From RGIG8748 sp045646525 (GTDB lineage: Bacteria > Bacillota > Clostridia > UMGS1810), in the NCBI GenBank assembly GCA_045646525.1, contig JAZRKX010000032.1, forward strand, positions 1 through 64,000: a stretch of DNA of 64,000 bases, in the 5' to 3' direction. The notes below the pieces were generated by a model, which saw nothing but the letters and a program-made list of their open reading frames with translations, searched no databases and had not been told where the DNA came from. Position numbers and translations under genes: made by a program. This document shows, in pieces, positions 1-9,341 of the stretch; the stretch's first letter is position 1; every line of letters starts with the position of its first letter.

Positions 1-64
1 ATTTCAATAGATTCAGAAAAAGAATATTACATATGTTTAACTACAAAAAATCTAATATTGGAAA

Positions 65-91
65 GGCGGCTGCATAAAAGCTGCAACCGCC
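65..91 (-). terminator. Hairpin terminator of the four-gene minus-strand group
   Basis: A 10-bp stem (65-74 with 82-91, one G-U pair) with a 7-base loop is followed on the minus strand by TTTC. It lies about 60 bases past the stop of the transporter gene and probably ends its transcript. The T run is short, so it may be a weak terminator. I see nothing else in bases 1-150. Confidence 0.55.
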
Positions 92-150
92 CTCAAAATT
101 CCATTATTCAATTTTGACCCCAACTATTGACAAAGAGCCTATTTTTGTAA

Positions 151-1137
151 TTATACATCATAAAATCCAAGTATCAGTATACCTGCAAAGGCAATCACAA
201 GAGCGATATAATGTTTATATGAAAGTTTTTCCTTGAGGAATATTCTGCCCCACAAAAGTGATACTGCGCAATATGCAGAAATTATTACATATCCGGGGAC
301 ATAGCCTTTTACAATTACCATCATGTAGAAAACCTGTCCTACAGTCTCGCATATACCTCCTGCAAGTTTCGAAAGTTCGAATTTGCTGTTATCCTTTGTA
401 AGCTTTTCCTTTTTAAAGAGGAAAACATAAATTGAAAATACTACGGCTACGAGGAACCATGTGAGTTCATATGCTACATTCAGAACATCTCCCGCGCGGG
501 TATCGGCGGCATCCTCTGTAAGTCCTGCAGTTATGAGATTTGCTACATAATTGTCTGCAATAAGTGTGTCTACAAAAGTTCCGCATGAGTCGAGCACGCA
601 ATAGAGCACAGGAAGAAGTATTGCCAGAATACTTTTGGAATATTTTCTGTTTGCCGTAAGCTGTCTTTGTGCTCTTAAATCGGGGTCCTCGGTGTTGTCT
701 ATAATTCCTAAGGATATAATACCTAAAACAATCATTGCAATACCTGCAATGATAGGTGCGTTTAAAAATACCGCATTGGAATCGGAATCGGGATTAAATG
801 TCACTCCGAAAAACAACATGCACATAATTGCTGTTACCGCACCTGAGCCGTTGCATATAGGTGATGAAATGGACAGTTCAATATATCTTAATCCAACATA
901 ACCTACAACCATCGAAATTATGTAAAATGCGGATGCGGGGAGGTATGTAATAATATCCGAGAGGGCAAAGGGAACACCGCGTACTGCTATTTCATAAAAA
1001 GCGTGAATTCCCATTACAAGACCAACCGCAATACCTACTTTGTAATGACTTAATTTATCATCCTGTCTTGAACCTACTTTACTGAAAATATCCGAGCCGC
1101 TCCAACAGAGCATGGCTATAATTGCTATAATCCACAT
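151..1137 (-). CDS. DMT/EamA-like membrane transporter
   Basis: This 328-residue, very hydrophobic protein has about ten predicted membrane segments in two halves, separated by a charged loop near residues 145-165 (NTEDPDLRAQRQ). The length and two-half layout fit the drug/metabolite transporter superfamily, whose members move small metabolites across the inner membrane. The substrate cannot be read from the sequence. An AGGAGA ribosome site precedes the ATG. The gene lies 15 bases after the PLP-lyase gene and is probably the last gene of a minus-strand operon. A paired EamA fold is inferred from hydropathy and general sequence character rather than from a diagnostic motif. Confidence 0.7.
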   Translation of the reverse strand: MWIIAIIAMLCWSGSDIFSKVGSRQDDKLSHYKVGIAVGLVMGIHAFYEIAVRGVPFALSDIITYLPASAFYIISMVVGYVGLRYIELSISSPICNGSGAVTAIMCMLFFGVTFNPDSDSNAVFLNAPIIAGIAMIVLGIISLGIIDNTEDPDLRAQRQLTANRKYSKSILAILLPVLYCVLDSCGTFVDTLIADNYVANLITAGLTEDAADTRAGDVLNVAYELTWFLVAVVFSIYVFLFKKEKLTKDNSKFELSKLAGGICETVGQVFYMMVIVKGYVPGYVIISAYCAVSLLWGRIFLKEKLSYKHYIALVIAFAGILILGFYDV

Positions 1138-1152
1138 ATTTTTTTGTCTCCT

Positions 1153-2442
1153 TTATAAGTTTATAAATCCGTCTTCGTAAAGCTTTTGAAGTGACATCAT
1201 AATACCGAGCTTTGCATTGTACCATGTGAGTCCGCCCTGCAAAAATATGGTGTAAGGCTCTCTTATGGGACCGTCGGCAGAAAGCTCTATGGAAGAACCC
1301 TGTATAAAGGCACCTGCCGCCATTACAACCTCGGAGTCATATCCGGGCATTGCATACGGCTCGGGACTTACATAGCTGTCTACAGGCGCTGCCGCCTGAA
1401 TTCCTCTTGCAAAGGATATCATTGCCTCGCGGCTTCCAAGATTTACAGCCTGTATTATATCGTGGCGCGATTCATTGGAATCGGGCACCACTTTAAATCC
1501 GAGACTTTCGTACACATTGGCTGCAAAGACAGCTCCCTTTAATGCACCCGACACCACATTGGGAGCGAGGAAAAAGCCTTGATAAAGCGCTCTGTTAGTA
1601 TCAAGACTTGCGCCAACCTCCTGACCGAGACCGGGTGCGCTGAGTCTGTATGCACATCTGTCAATACAAGCCTTTGTACCGCATATATATCCGCCTATGG
1701 GGGCAAGACCGCCTCCCGGATTTTTTATAAGCGAGCCTACTATCATGTCTGCGCCTACATCCGATGGCTCTATAGTCTCTACAAATTCACCGTAGCAGTT
1801 GTCTACCATGCATATTATATCTTTGCGTACGGATTTGACACAGGATATAATTTTACCTATTTCTTCTACAGAGAGGGTGGGTCTTGTGGCATAGCCCTTG
1901 GAACGCTGTATGGTTACAAGCTTTGTTCTTTCGTTTATAGCTTTTTTTATGCCGTCATAGTCCACGGAACCGTCACAGAGTAGGTCTACCTGTGCATAAG
2001 TAACACCATACTCGGCAAGGGAACAAGCAGATTCGCGTATGCCAATAACTTCCTCGAGAGTGTCATAGGGCTTGCCTACGGGGGACAAGAGCTCATCTCC
2101 CGGCAGAAGATTTGCACTGAGTGCTACTGCAAGGGCGTGCGTTCCGCAGGTTATTTGCGGTCTTACCAGAGCTGCCTCTGTATTGAAGCAGTCGGCATAA
2201 ACCTTTTCGAGCGTTTCTCTGCCCATGTCATTGTAGCCGTAACCTGTAGAGCCTGCAAAACATTCTGCGCTTACGCGGTTTTTCTGCATGGCGTATGTTA
2301 CTTTGGCGCTGTTATATTCAGCGATTTCGTCTATTTTTTCAAATCTTTCTTTGAGCGTATCGAGGATTTTGTCACAGTAATTTTTTACCTCTTTAGATAC
2401 ACCCATTTTTTCTAGTATTTGGTTTGTCATTTCCAGCTTCAC
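1153..2442 (-). CDS. Methionine gamma-lyase/aluminium-resistance family PLP enzyme
   Basis: This 429-residue fold-type I PLP enzyme belongs to the family annotated as 'aluminium resistance protein' or 'methionine gamma-lyase family' (YnbB-like). Visible landmarks are the glycine-rich CFAGSTGYGYND segment (61-72), the PLP-phosphate region QITCGTHAL (96-104), the cofactor Asp in VDNCYGE (213-219) and the Schiff-base lysine in GSLIKNPGGG (Lys240). The length is normal for the family. The physiological reaction is not well established; a C-S or C-O lyase role is inferred from the fold. The start is uncertain: GTG at 2442 has no clear ribosome site, and ATG at 2430 is an alternative that would remove four residues. 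Confidence 0.85.
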   Translation of the reverse strand: MKLEMTNQILEKMGVSKEVKNYCDKILDTLKERFEKIDEIAEYNSAKVTYAMQKNRVSAECFAGSTGYGYNDMGRETLEKVYADCFNTEAALVRPQITCGTHALAVALSANLLPGDELLSPVGKPYDTLEEVIGIRESACSLAEYGVTYAQVDLLCDGSVDYDGIKKAINERTKLVTIQRSKGYATRPTLSVEEIGKIISCVKSVRKDIICMVDNCYGEFVETIEPSDVGADMIVGSLIKNPGGGLAPIGGYICGTKACIDRCAYRLSAPGLGQEVGASLDTNRALYQGFFLAPNVVSGALKGAVFAANVYESLGFKVVPDSNESRHDIIQAVNLGSREAMISFARGIQAAAPVDSYVSPEPYAMPGYDSEVVMAAGAFIQGSSIELSADGPIREPYTIFLQGGLTWYNAKLGIMMSLQKLYEDGFINL

Positions 2443-2450
2443 TTTCTTAC

Positions 2451-3686
2451 TTATTTTGTTGATATTGTTATTGTGTTAGTTTTTTTGTCGTAATCTGTTT
2501 TAAATCCAAATGCCTTTTCAAAATATTCAAGGGGCAGCATAGTACGGTTGTTTGTTATTATTGCTTTTGCGGACATTTTGGTGTTACCCGAGTTTTTGAA
2601 TACAACATCCTGACCTATCTGTACTGCGGCAAGATTATTTTCAAAAGACACAAATGCAGTTTTTGTATCTGAGTGCCAGCTTACCATGCATCCGAGAGCT
2701 TCTGCACTGTATCGGAGAGGTATCATTACAACACCGCTATTGTCAATGTATGGTGCTGTGTCATAATTAACCTTTTTACCGTTTGCCATGACCGTTATAA
2801 CATTGGATACAGGTGTTTCTTCTATACCGTCTGATATTATATTAAGCTGTGCCATGGGAAGTCTTGTAACGGTTGTAAGCTGTGTTTCGCTGCATTTGGG
2901 GTTTGAGCCGCTGACAAGAGATATTCCGCTTCCTTTAAGGTAAAAGCACGAAGCATTTACATCTTCGATATCCTCTAATGCCCTGCACTTTATCTTTGCG
3001 ATTGTAAGTGTTTGCTTGCCCTTGACATAGAGCGGGGAGGCAGCATCTATAGAAGAACCATTCATGGAAAGATATGCAAGGCGCACATTATTTGCCACAA
3101 TGCCTCCCATAGGCTTTGAAATATATCCGATATTGGAATTATCCACACTGTCAAACCATGTGCTTTCGAATATCTCATTTTCGTCTATGGATATCTTGTC
3201 CATATCGAAAAGTACAATGGTCTGCAAAACGGATATATCCTTAAAGTCTGCGGTAAGCTCTACCGATACGCAAAACTCAGTACCTTTTGATACAACAGAA
3301 CTGTCGCTTTTCAATTCAAAGCTGTAATCTGCATCAAGCTCGCTTATGCTGGTGCGTGTACCCTCTGTGTAGCTGAAAGCACAAAGACCTATGCTTTTAA
3401 CACTTTGGGGAACAACGGCTTCGACGGCATTTGTAAGTCCGTAAAAAGCAAGGTTGCCGATACGGGTTATGCCGTCTTCTATTACGATTTTTGTGATTTC
3501 ATCTTTCTTATCGTGCCATGGAGCATCTTCGGGATTTGGGTAATCCTGCATAGCACCTGTTCCTGTTATGGTAAGGGTACCGTCTTCTATACTCCAGTTT
3601 ATGCTGTCGGGAGGTTCATTTGCTCTTGCTGTGAATGAGCAGAAAAAAGTCAGCATGCAAATAAGGGTAATGAGAGTTTTTTTCAT
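2451..3686 (-). CDS. Secreted protein with LRR-like start, cohesin-like middle and copper-amine-oxidase N-terminal-like domain
   Basis: A classical signal peptide (residues 1-22, cleavage near ARA-NE) precedes a segment resembling a BspA-type leucine-rich repeat (about 27-110; ITKIVIEDGITRIGNLAFYG). A beta-rich, cohesin-like region follows (about 125-275). The last 110 residues match the 'copper amine oxidase N-terminal' stalk domain common in clostridial surface proteins (VMANGKKVNYD, VMIPLRYSAEALG, NRTMLPLEYFEKAFGF). That domain is a structural or cell-wall-associated module and not an oxidase. A strong AAAGGAGG site sits before the ATG. A role in cell-surface adhesion or binding is inferred. 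Confidence 0.75.
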   Translation of the reverse strand: MKKTLITLICMLTFFCSFTARANEPPDSINWSIEDGTLTITGTGAMQDYPNPEDAPWHDKKDEITKIVIEDGITRIGNLAFYGLTNAVEAVVPQSVKSIGLCAFSYTEGTRTSISELDADYSFELKSDSSVVSKGTEFCVSVELTADFKDISVLQTIVLFDMDKISIDENEIFESTWFDSVDNSNIGYISKPMGGIVANNVRLAYLSMNGSSIDAASPLYVKGKQTLTIAKIKCRALEDIEDVNASCFYLKGSGISLVSGSNPKCSETQLTTVTRLPMAQLNIISDGIEETPVSNVITVMANGKKVNYDTAPYIDNSGVVMIPLRYSAEALGCMVSWHSDTKTAFVSFENNLAAVQIGQDVVFKNSGNTKMSAKAIITNNRTMLPLEYFEKAFGFKTDYDKKTNTITISTK

Positions 3687-3699
3687 GGGTTTACCTCCT

Positions 3700-4293
3700 T
3701 TATTTTATATCATCGGGCATTTCTTCCATGAAGTATGTCGCCTCCATGTCTGCGGTAGAGAGGGCAAAGGCAAGTGGAAACTTTTCAAATGCGTTTCCTA
3801 CATTGAGCTTGTCCTCATTTCCCGAAAAGCCCATATGATAGCGTATTGCAACGGCTTCTTCGCGGGTGAGCCTCATATAACCCGATATTATATAAACGGA
3901 TTTTTCACCGTGACCGTATGGCATGTCATCGTCATATGTAAATGTGGGGACCGTATGCCATACACCGTGGGAGTCCTTTACATTTCTTGTAGATGGCTTG
4001 TAACAGTTTATTTTGCACAAATCATGCAGAAGAGCTACGATGGCAACACTTTCATCGTTTACCGTGAGGCCGTAGGTATCTTTGACGCGGTCTCTTTCAA
4101 GATAATCCTTTAAACAGTGGTATACATTTACACTATGGTCACAGAGACCTCCAGCATATGCGCTGTGAAAACGCGTGCTTGCAGGGGCGGTAAAGAAATC
4201 ACAGCTTTCGCTTGTAAGGTATGAAAGCAGCTTGTCTGCACCGTCTCTTTTTATATTTTCGGAATATATTTTAATAAATTCGTCTTTTTTCAT
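3700..4293 (-). CDS. HD-domain phosphohydrolase-like protein
   Basis: This 197-residue protein has the HD-superfamily signature: His in GGLCDHSVNVYHCL and the His-Asp pair in VALLHDLCKINCY, with a later YHMGFSG histidine, as expected for metal-dependent phosphohydrolases. Substrates of such proteins range from nucleotides to cyclic dinucleotides, so the function is not assignable. An AAAGGGG ribosome site favours the ATG at 4293 (or 4296). An upstream in-frame ATG at 4320 has no such site. It is the first gene of the minus-strand group leading to the transporter and diverges from gpr. Confidence 0.75.
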   Translation of the reverse strand: MKKDEFIKIYSENIKRDGADKLLSYLTSESCDFFTAPASTRFHSAYAGGLCDHSVNVYHCLKDYLERDRVKDTYGLTVNDESVAIVALLHDLCKINCYKPSTRNVKDSHGVWHTVPTFTYDDDMPYGHGEKSVYIISGYMRLTREEAVAIRYHMGFSGNEDKLNVGNAFEKFPLAFALSTADMEATYFMEEMPDDIK

Positions 4294-4339
4294 CATAATA
4301 CCCCTTTTAAAAATATACAATCATTTTACCACAAAATTC

Positions 4340-4366
4340 TGCATTTTTCAATACCTTTGAATATTA
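4340..4366 (+). promoter_or_regulatory. Candidate sporulation (SigF/SigG-type) promoter of gpr
   Basis: TGCATT at 4340 and AATATTA at 4360-4366 resemble the forespore sigma consensus (-35 TGMATA, -10 CATWMTA) with plausible spacing. They lie about 50 bases upstream of the germination protease gene, which is transcribed in the forespore in Bacillus. The assignment is by resemblance only. Confidence 0.35.
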
Positions 4367-4415
4367 CAAGAGAAATTTACCAAGACTATTTTAAAAACAT
4401 TTATGGAGGAAAACT

Positions 4416-5297
4416 ATGTTTTTACCAAGAACCGACCTTGCTCTTGAGGCTGCCGCTCTTACTTCCCGAAAGGATAACGAAGTCCTTGAGGGTGTGGAAA
4501 CCGAGGAGTATTCCAAAGATGGTGTCAAAGTTACCTGTGTTAAGGTAATAAACACCGAGGGAGAGAGAATCATAGGAAAAGCCAGAGGAAGTTATATTAC
4601 AATAGAATGTGAATCCTTAAGAGATGCAACCGATGTGTATGACAAAAATGCAAAAGAGATTTTTACCGAAGAATTAAAAAAGGTAATAGGTCCTCATAAC
4701 CCCAAATCCATATTTGTGCTTGGACTCGGAAACCGCTATGTAACACCCGATTCCCTGGGACCAAGGGTAACGGAGAATATAAATGTGCAAAGCCAAAATC
4801 CCGCACTGTGCTGTGTAAGTCCCGGTGTGCTGGGTATTACAGGTATAGAATCTGTAGATATTGCAGAGGGAATAACAGAGCGAATAAAACCCGATGTGGT
4901 AATAGCTATAGATGCGCTTGCCTCGCGGAGTATGCACAGAATTTGCACTACTATACAAATAGCAGACACGGGCATAACCCCGGGAGCAGGGGTAGGCAAC
5001 AGACAAAAGGCTCTTAGTAAGGAAACCCTCGGTATTCCCGTTATAGCAATAGGTGTGCCTACTGTTGTGGATGCTTCCACCGTGGCAAACGATTCTGCCC
5101 AGCACATATTGAAGGCAATGGGAGAGGATACGGAAAATCCGCTTTTTGACGAAAACAAAAGATATGCAATTATAAAAAAGATATTAAATCCCTATTTTGG
5201 TGAGCTTATAGTAACACCGTCTCAGATAGACTGTGTAATCACAAAGGTATCTAATCTTATTTCGGACGGGATAAACGATTTGGAGAATAATCTGTAA
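4416..5297 (+). CDS. gpr: Germination protease GPR
   Basis: This 293-residue protein is a GPR endopeptidase, an aspartic-type spore enzyme that degrades small acid-soluble spore proteins when the spore germinates. Family blocks are clear: FVLGLGNRYVTPDSLGPRV (about 107-125), PGVLGITGIES and VIAIDALASRS, followed by the glycine-rich GITPGAGVGN region. An N-terminal stretch of about 15 residues before EAAALTSRK fits the processed propeptide. The length is slightly below that of Bacillus GPR (about 370), which is normal for clostridial forms. A GGAGG site precedes the ATG. spoIIP follows 39 bases downstream, the classic gpr-spoIIP pairing. Confidence 0.95.
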   Translation: MFLPRTDLALEAAALTSRKDNEVLEGVETEEYSKDGVKVTCVKVINTEGERIIGKARGSYITIECESLRDATDVYDKNAKEIFTEELKKVIGPHNPKSIFVLGLGNRYVTPDSLGPRVTENINVQSQNPALCCVSPGVLGITGIESVDIAEGITERIKPDVVIAIDALASRSMHRICTTIQIADTGITPGAGVGNRQKALSKETLGIPVIAIGVPTVVDASTVANDSAQHILKAMGEDTENPLFDENKRYAIIKKILNPYFGELIVTPSQIDCVITKVSNLISDGINDLENNL

Positions 5298-5336
5298 AAA
5301 CAAAAATATAATTATAGTAACAAAGGAGGAGGATGT

Positions 5337-6440
5337 GTGTTAAAATCAAGAGCTCAAAGATATTATGATGTAAAAACTTTTTTAAATAAAGACAAGTCTT
5401 CCAAAAGCTTTGTTTCCTATACAATCGGCAGAAGCGTTATAAAGGGTATCAGAATTTTTTGGATATCCTTTTTGATGCTCTCTTTGGTTATTATGCTTTT
5501 TGGACAATTTGTATCCTTAAACGATGTGATTTTACACGGTATATCGTGTGTTCATCCCTTTGGCAAGGCAAAAGCACAGAGCGATTTTGTGTTTTCGGAA
5601 TATGTTCTGTATCAAGGTGTATCACCGCTTTTTTTCGTAAAAGAAGCACTGCCCGAAGAGGAAGAAGAACCTCCTCCTCTTCCCAAGGTGAGTATAACCG
5701 CTCAAAATGGCGCATCGAGAGGAATAGATATAAAAAACGAAACCTCATATACTTTGGATACAATATCTCTTTTAAACGAGAAAATACAACTGAGTACACA
5801 AAACCCAAAGGTACTTATAGTACATACACATGGCAGCGAAAGCTATACCGCAAGCCAAAACTACAATTATGTACCGAGCGGCAATTACAGGACACAGGAC
5901 ACGGATTTTAATGTAATAAGGGTGGGTGAGGAGCTCACAAAACACTTAAGAAAAAAAGGGATAGAGGTAATCCACGACAAAACAATAAACGACTATCCCT
6001 CGTATAACGATTCCTACAACAAGACGGGCAAGATAATAGAAAAGTATCTTAAAGAGGATAGTGATATTTGCTTTGTATTTGATATTCACCGTGATGCCGT
6101 AGGAGAGGGAGAGAACATTGTAAAATTCGTTTCCGATGTTAAGGGGGAGAAAACCGCACAGGTTATGATAGTGTGCGGAACTGATGTGAACTTAGAGAAC
6201 CCCGACTGGCAGGAAAACCTCAAGCTTGCCATACATATTCAGGATAAGTTTGAAAGAGACTATCCGTCTTTTCTGCGCCCTTTAAATCTTCGCAAAGAGA
6301 GATTTAATATGCATCTTTCCAAAGGCTCGCTTCTTTTTGAAATGGGCACAAACGGCAACACCATGGACGAAGCACTTACAGCTGCGAAATTTCTTGGTGA
6401 GGGTCTTGGAGATATCATAAATAATATAGAAAACTATTGA
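5337..6440 (+). CDS. spoIIP: Stage II sporulation protein P
   Basis: SpoIIP is a peptidoglycan amidase and endopeptidase anchored in the mother-cell membrane that drives septal thinning and engulfment together with SpoIID and SpoIIM. The 367-residue protein has one N-terminal membrane segment (about 38-62), a Pro/Glu-rich linker (EEEEEPPPLP) and a C-terminal zinc amidase domain. Metal-ligand motifs are HTHGSESY near residue 162, DIHRDAV near residue 251, and a C-terminal Glu in LLFEMGTNGN. The GTG start at 5337 is chosen because AAAGGAGG ends eight bases upstream. It forms an operon with gpr. Confidence 0.93.
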   Translation: MLKSRAQRYYDVKTFLNKDKSSKSFVSYTIGRSVIKGIRIFWISFLMLSLVIMLFGQFVSLNDVILHGISCVHPFGKAKAQSDFVFSEYVLYQGVSPLFFVKEALPEEEEEPPPLPKVSITAQNGASRGIDIKNETSYTLDTISLLNEKIQLSTQNPKVLIVHTHGSESYTASQNYNYVPSGNYRTQDTDFNVIRVGEELTKHLRKKGIEVIHDKTINDYPSYNDSYNKTGKIIEKYLKEDSDICFVFDIHRDAVGEGENIVKFVSDVKGEKTAQVMIVCGTDVNLENPDWQENLKLAIHIQDKFERDYPSFLRPLNLRKERFNMHLSKGSLLFEMGTNGNTMDEALTAAKFLGEGLGDIINNIENY

Positions 6441-6462
6441 ATTTATTCATATGTTGAGGTAT

Positions 6463-6500
6463 AATGTTAAAGGTGGTCTGTAGGGACCACCTTTAACATT
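6463..6500 (+). terminator. Perfect 16-bp inverted repeat after spoIIP
   Basis: Positions 6463-6478 and 6485-6500 are fully complementary around a 6-base loop (TGTAGG). The stem is followed by GCTTGGTTTTC, so the T run is interrupted. It most likely ends the gpr-spoIIP transcript. Confidence 0.65.
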
Positions 6501-6582
6501 GCTTGGTTTTCAAAGGACAAAACCAAATCTATTTAAGCCAGCTGACATAAGAATATTATGTGTATAAAACTAAATCTTATGC

Positions 6583-6693
6583 AATGAATTTATTATGCTA
6601 AATACATGGCTTGTACAATTTACCATATATTTATTGGAAAAAAGTAATGTTTTATGAAAAATAACTATGGATTTTTATGAATAAATGTTGTAT
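6583..6693 (+). promoter_or_regulatory. argD promoter region with two ARG-box-like sites
   Basis: A TATAAT at 6691-6696 with a weak -35 (TGGATT, 6668-6673, 17-base spacer) lies 30 bases before argD. Two sites resemble half of the ArgR consensus WNTGAATWWWWATTCANW: 6583-6600 and 6676-6693. The second overlaps the promoter spacer and -10 box. In each only the left TGAAT half is perfect. ArgR repression is inferred from the adjacent arginine genes. Confidence 0.4.
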
Positions 6694-6725
6694 AATTATA
6701 CAAAAGAGTACATGGAGGCATTATC

Positions 6726-7916
6726 ATGACATCTCAAAAGCTTAGTGAAATCATAAATACCGACAAAAAATATTATATGAACACCTTTGGCGACAGAACT
6801 CCGCTTTGCTTTACACATGGCAAGGGCATAGAACTTACAGATGTGTCGGGAAAGGTGTACAAGGACTTTTTTGCAGGCATAGCCGTGAGTGCATTGGGTC
6901 ATGCGCATCCCGACCTTACAGAAGCTATAACCGACCAGGCAGCAAAGCTGCTTCATACCTCGAGTGTATATTATGTAGAAAATCAGGCACTCCTTGCAGA
7001 AAAGCTTTGCCTCATATCCGATTTTGACAAAGCGTTTTTTGCCAGCACAGGTGCGGAAGCAAATGAGGGAGCAATCAAGCTTGCAAGAAAGTATTTTTAT
7101 AACAAGGGTATAGACAGATACGAGATTATAACCTTAAACAAGTCTTTCCACGGCAGAACAATCACCACAGCCACCGCAACAGGTCAGGATAAGTATAAAG
7201 TGCCCTATAAACCGCTTACCCCCGGATTTAAGCATGTGGATATAAATGATATCGATTCTCTTAAAGAGGCTGTAAATGAGCATACTGCCGCCATTATGAT
7301 AGAGTTTATTCAGGGCGAAAGCGGTGTGCATCCCGTTACAAAGGAGTTTGCACAGGCAATCAGAGATATATGTGACAGAGAGGGAATTCTCTTTATAGAT
7401 GATGAGGTGCAGACGGGAATAGGAAGAACAGGCAAGATGTTTGCATATCAGAATTACGGCATTGTCCCCGATATTATGACGCTTGCAAAAGCTCTTGGAG
7501 GCGGAGTACCGATAAGCGCAATTCTGGCAAAGGATTTTGTGGCATCGGCATTTAGCCCCGGAGACCACGGAACAACCTTTGGCGGAAATCCCTTAAGCAC
7601 AAGAGCGGGGCTTACCGTGCTCGAGGTAATGCAAAGAGATAACCTCTGCGAAAATGCATCCAACATCGGAAACTACATAAAACAGAGAATAGAAACCGAG
7701 CTTACTGATGTAATAAAAGAGGTAAGAGGAATGGGACTTATGATTGGTGTTGAATTCAAAGAGCCAATCGCCAAAAAGATAAATTCCATACTTTTAAGCG
7801 AATATAATTATCTTGTGGGAGTTATAGGAGACAGCATATTCCGTATAGTTCCTCCGCTTATAATTACAAAAGAAGACGCAGATGCCTTTGTAGAGGCTCT
7901 TAAAAAATCAATTTGA
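6726..7916 (+). CDS. argD: Acetylornithine aminotransferase
   Basis: This class III PLP aminotransferase converts N-acetylglutamate semialdehyde to N-acetylornithine in arginine synthesis. The 396-residue length is typical. Motifs include the PLP-phosphate site STGAEANEGAIKLARK (107-122), FHGRT (141-145), the Asp of FIDDEVQTGIGRTG (223-236) and the Schiff-base lysine in TLAKALGGG (Lys255). The related ornithine and 4-aminobutyrate aminotransferases are not fully excluded, but argF follows immediately, which supports argD. The stop codon overlaps the argF ribosome site. Confidence 0.93.
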   Translation: MTSQKLSEIINTDKKYYMNTFGDRTPLCFTHGKGIELTDVSGKVYKDFFAGIAVSALGHAHPDLTEAITDQAAKLLHTSSVYYVENQALLAEKLCLISDFDKAFFASTGAEANEGAIKLARKYFYNKGIDRYEIITLNKSFHGRTITTATATGQDKYKVPYKPLTPGFKHVDINDIDSLKEAVNEHTAAIMIEFIQGESGVHPVTKEFAQAIRDICDREGILFIDDEVQTGIGRTGKMFAYQNYGIVPDIMTLAKALGGGVPISAILAKDFVASAFSPGDHGTTFGGNPLSTRAGLTVLEVMQRDNLCENASNIGNYIKQRIETELTDVIKEVRGMGLMIGVEFKEPIAKKINSILLSEYNYLVGVIGDSIFRIVPPLIITKEDADAFVEALKKSI

Positions 7917-7927
7917 GGAGAATGAAA

Positions 7928-8851
7928 ATGAAGCATTTATTAAGTTTATACGATTTATCCACAGAAGAGATAGAAAAGATACTGGACCTTGCCATTAAGC
8001 TTAAGGCAGACAATAAAGCGGGCAGAGAGCATCATATCTTAAAGGGCAAGAGCCTCGGTATGATATTTGCAAAGTCCTCCACAAGAACAAGAGTTTCTTT
8101 TGAGGTGGGTATGTATCAGCTCGGAGGTCAGGCACTTTATTTAAACAGCAACGATATACAGCTTGGAAGAGGCGAGAGCATATATGACACCGCAAATGTT
8201 CTTTCCAGATTTTTAGATGGTATTATGATAAGAACATATGACCAGAAAGATGTAGAAGACCTTGCAAAATACGGTTCAATAAGCATAATAAACGGTCTTA
8301 CCGATCTTTTGCATCCTTGTCAGATACTAGCCGATTTCCAGACAATATATGAACACAAGGGCAGATTAAAGGGAAAGACAGTGTGCTATGTAGGTGACGG
8401 AAACAACATTTCAAACTCACTTCTTTATGGTTGCACAAAGCTTGGAATGAATATAAATGTTGCTACGCCCAAAGGCTATGAATGTGACGCACTTGTTACC
8501 GAGAGAGCACTCGATACTGCCAAAACCACAGGCTCCAAGGTTATTCTTACAGAGGACCCCAAGGAAGCGGTAAAGGGCAGCGATGTTGTAATTACAGACA
8601 CTTGGGTAAGCATGGGTCAGGAAGCTGAAAAGCAGGAGAGAATAAAGATATTCAAGGATTATACAGTTACCAAAGAGCTTTTTGATATGGCAGACAGCGA
8701 GGCTATATTTATGCATTGCCTACCTGCATACAGAGACTATGAGGTTGCCACTGAGGTTATAGACGGACCGCGTTCTGTAATATTTGACGAGGCAGAAAAC
8801 AGACTCCATGCTCAAAAAGCAGTTATGGCACTTACTATGGGAGATAAATAA
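7928..8851 (+). CDS. argF: Ornithine carbamoyltransferase
   Basis: This 307-residue enzyme joins carbamoyl phosphate and ornithine to give citrulline. Carbamoyl-phosphate-binding SSTRTR (50-55), the HPCQ motif (LLHPCQILAD) and the ornithine-side HCLPAYRDYE motif near the C-terminus are intact. GAGGAG at 7915-7920 ends seven bases before this ATG. The earlier in-frame ATG at 7922 and TTG at 7913 are too close to or inside that site, so 7928 is chosen. The gene is co-transcribed with argD. Confidence 0.95.
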   Translation: MKHLLSLYDLSTEEIEKILDLAIKLKADNKAGREHHILKGKSLGMIFAKSSTRTRVSFEVGMYQLGGQALYLNSNDIQLGRGESIYDTANVLSRFLDGIMIRTYDQKDVEDLAKYGSISIINGLTDLLHPCQILADFQTIYEHKGRLKGKTVCYVGDGNNISNSLLYGCTKLGMNINVATPKGYECDALVTERALDTAKTTGSKVILTEDPKEAVKGSDVVITDTWVSMGQEAEKQERIKIFKDYTVTKELFDMADSEAIFMHCLPAYRDYEVATEVIDGPRSVIFDEAENRLHAQKAVMALTMGDK

Positions 8852-8861
8852 GGAGAATACT

Positions 8862-9335
8862 ATGTACAGCGGATTTGAAATACGAAATGCATCAGAAAAA
8901 GATATAGACCAGATATTAGAGATTACCGAGTCGGCATTTGTCAAGTACAAAGAGCTTGCCAATACTCAGTACGAGCTTCCTGCACTTAAGGAAACAAGAG
9001 AGATAATTGCAGATGATATAAAAAACAAGCTTGTGCTTGTAGCCTATATAAACGGCAAGGTTGTAGGCAGTGTAAGAGTTGCGGTAAACGGCGAAATCGG
9101 ATATCTCAGCCGTTTCGGTGTAAACCCCGAGTTTCAGAATCTCGGAATAGGAAAGGCACTTATGAATCTTGTGGATATAAACATGAAGGTTATGGGTGTT
9201 AAACAGCTTCAGCTTCATACAGCAGCCAAGATTAAATCTCTTGTATGCTTCTACTACGGCAGAGGATTTTACATAGACTCCACTACCAAGGAAAGAGATT
9301 ATATAAGAGCACTTCTTTGCAAAGATTATGACTAA
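8862..9335 (+). CDS. GNAT acetyltransferase in the arginine operon
   Basis: This 157-residue protein is a single-domain GNAT. It has the typical acetyl-CoA pyrophosphate loop FQNLGIGKALM preceded by the beta4 strand LSRFGVNPEF. The ATG at 8862 follows AGGAG (8851-8855), which overlaps the argF stop, so the gene is translationally coupled to argF. Its position as third gene after argD-argF makes an arginine-related acetylation, such as N-acetylglutamate formation, conceivable. No sequence feature proves it, and many GNATs act on other amines. Confidence 0.8.
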   Translation: MYSGFEIRNASEKDIDQILEITESAFVKYKELANTQYELPALKETREIIADDIKNKLVLVAYINGKVVGSVRVAVNGEIGYLSRFGVNPEFQNLGIGKALMNLVDINMKVMGVKQLQLHTAAKIKSLVCFYYGRGFYIDSTTKERDYIRALLCKDYD

Positions 9336-9341
9336 ATAAAA

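Noticed and set aside
6501..6725. Possible riboswitch or T-box before argD
   Set aside because: No conserved riboswitch or T-box element is visible; ARG-box-like sites explain regulation more simply.
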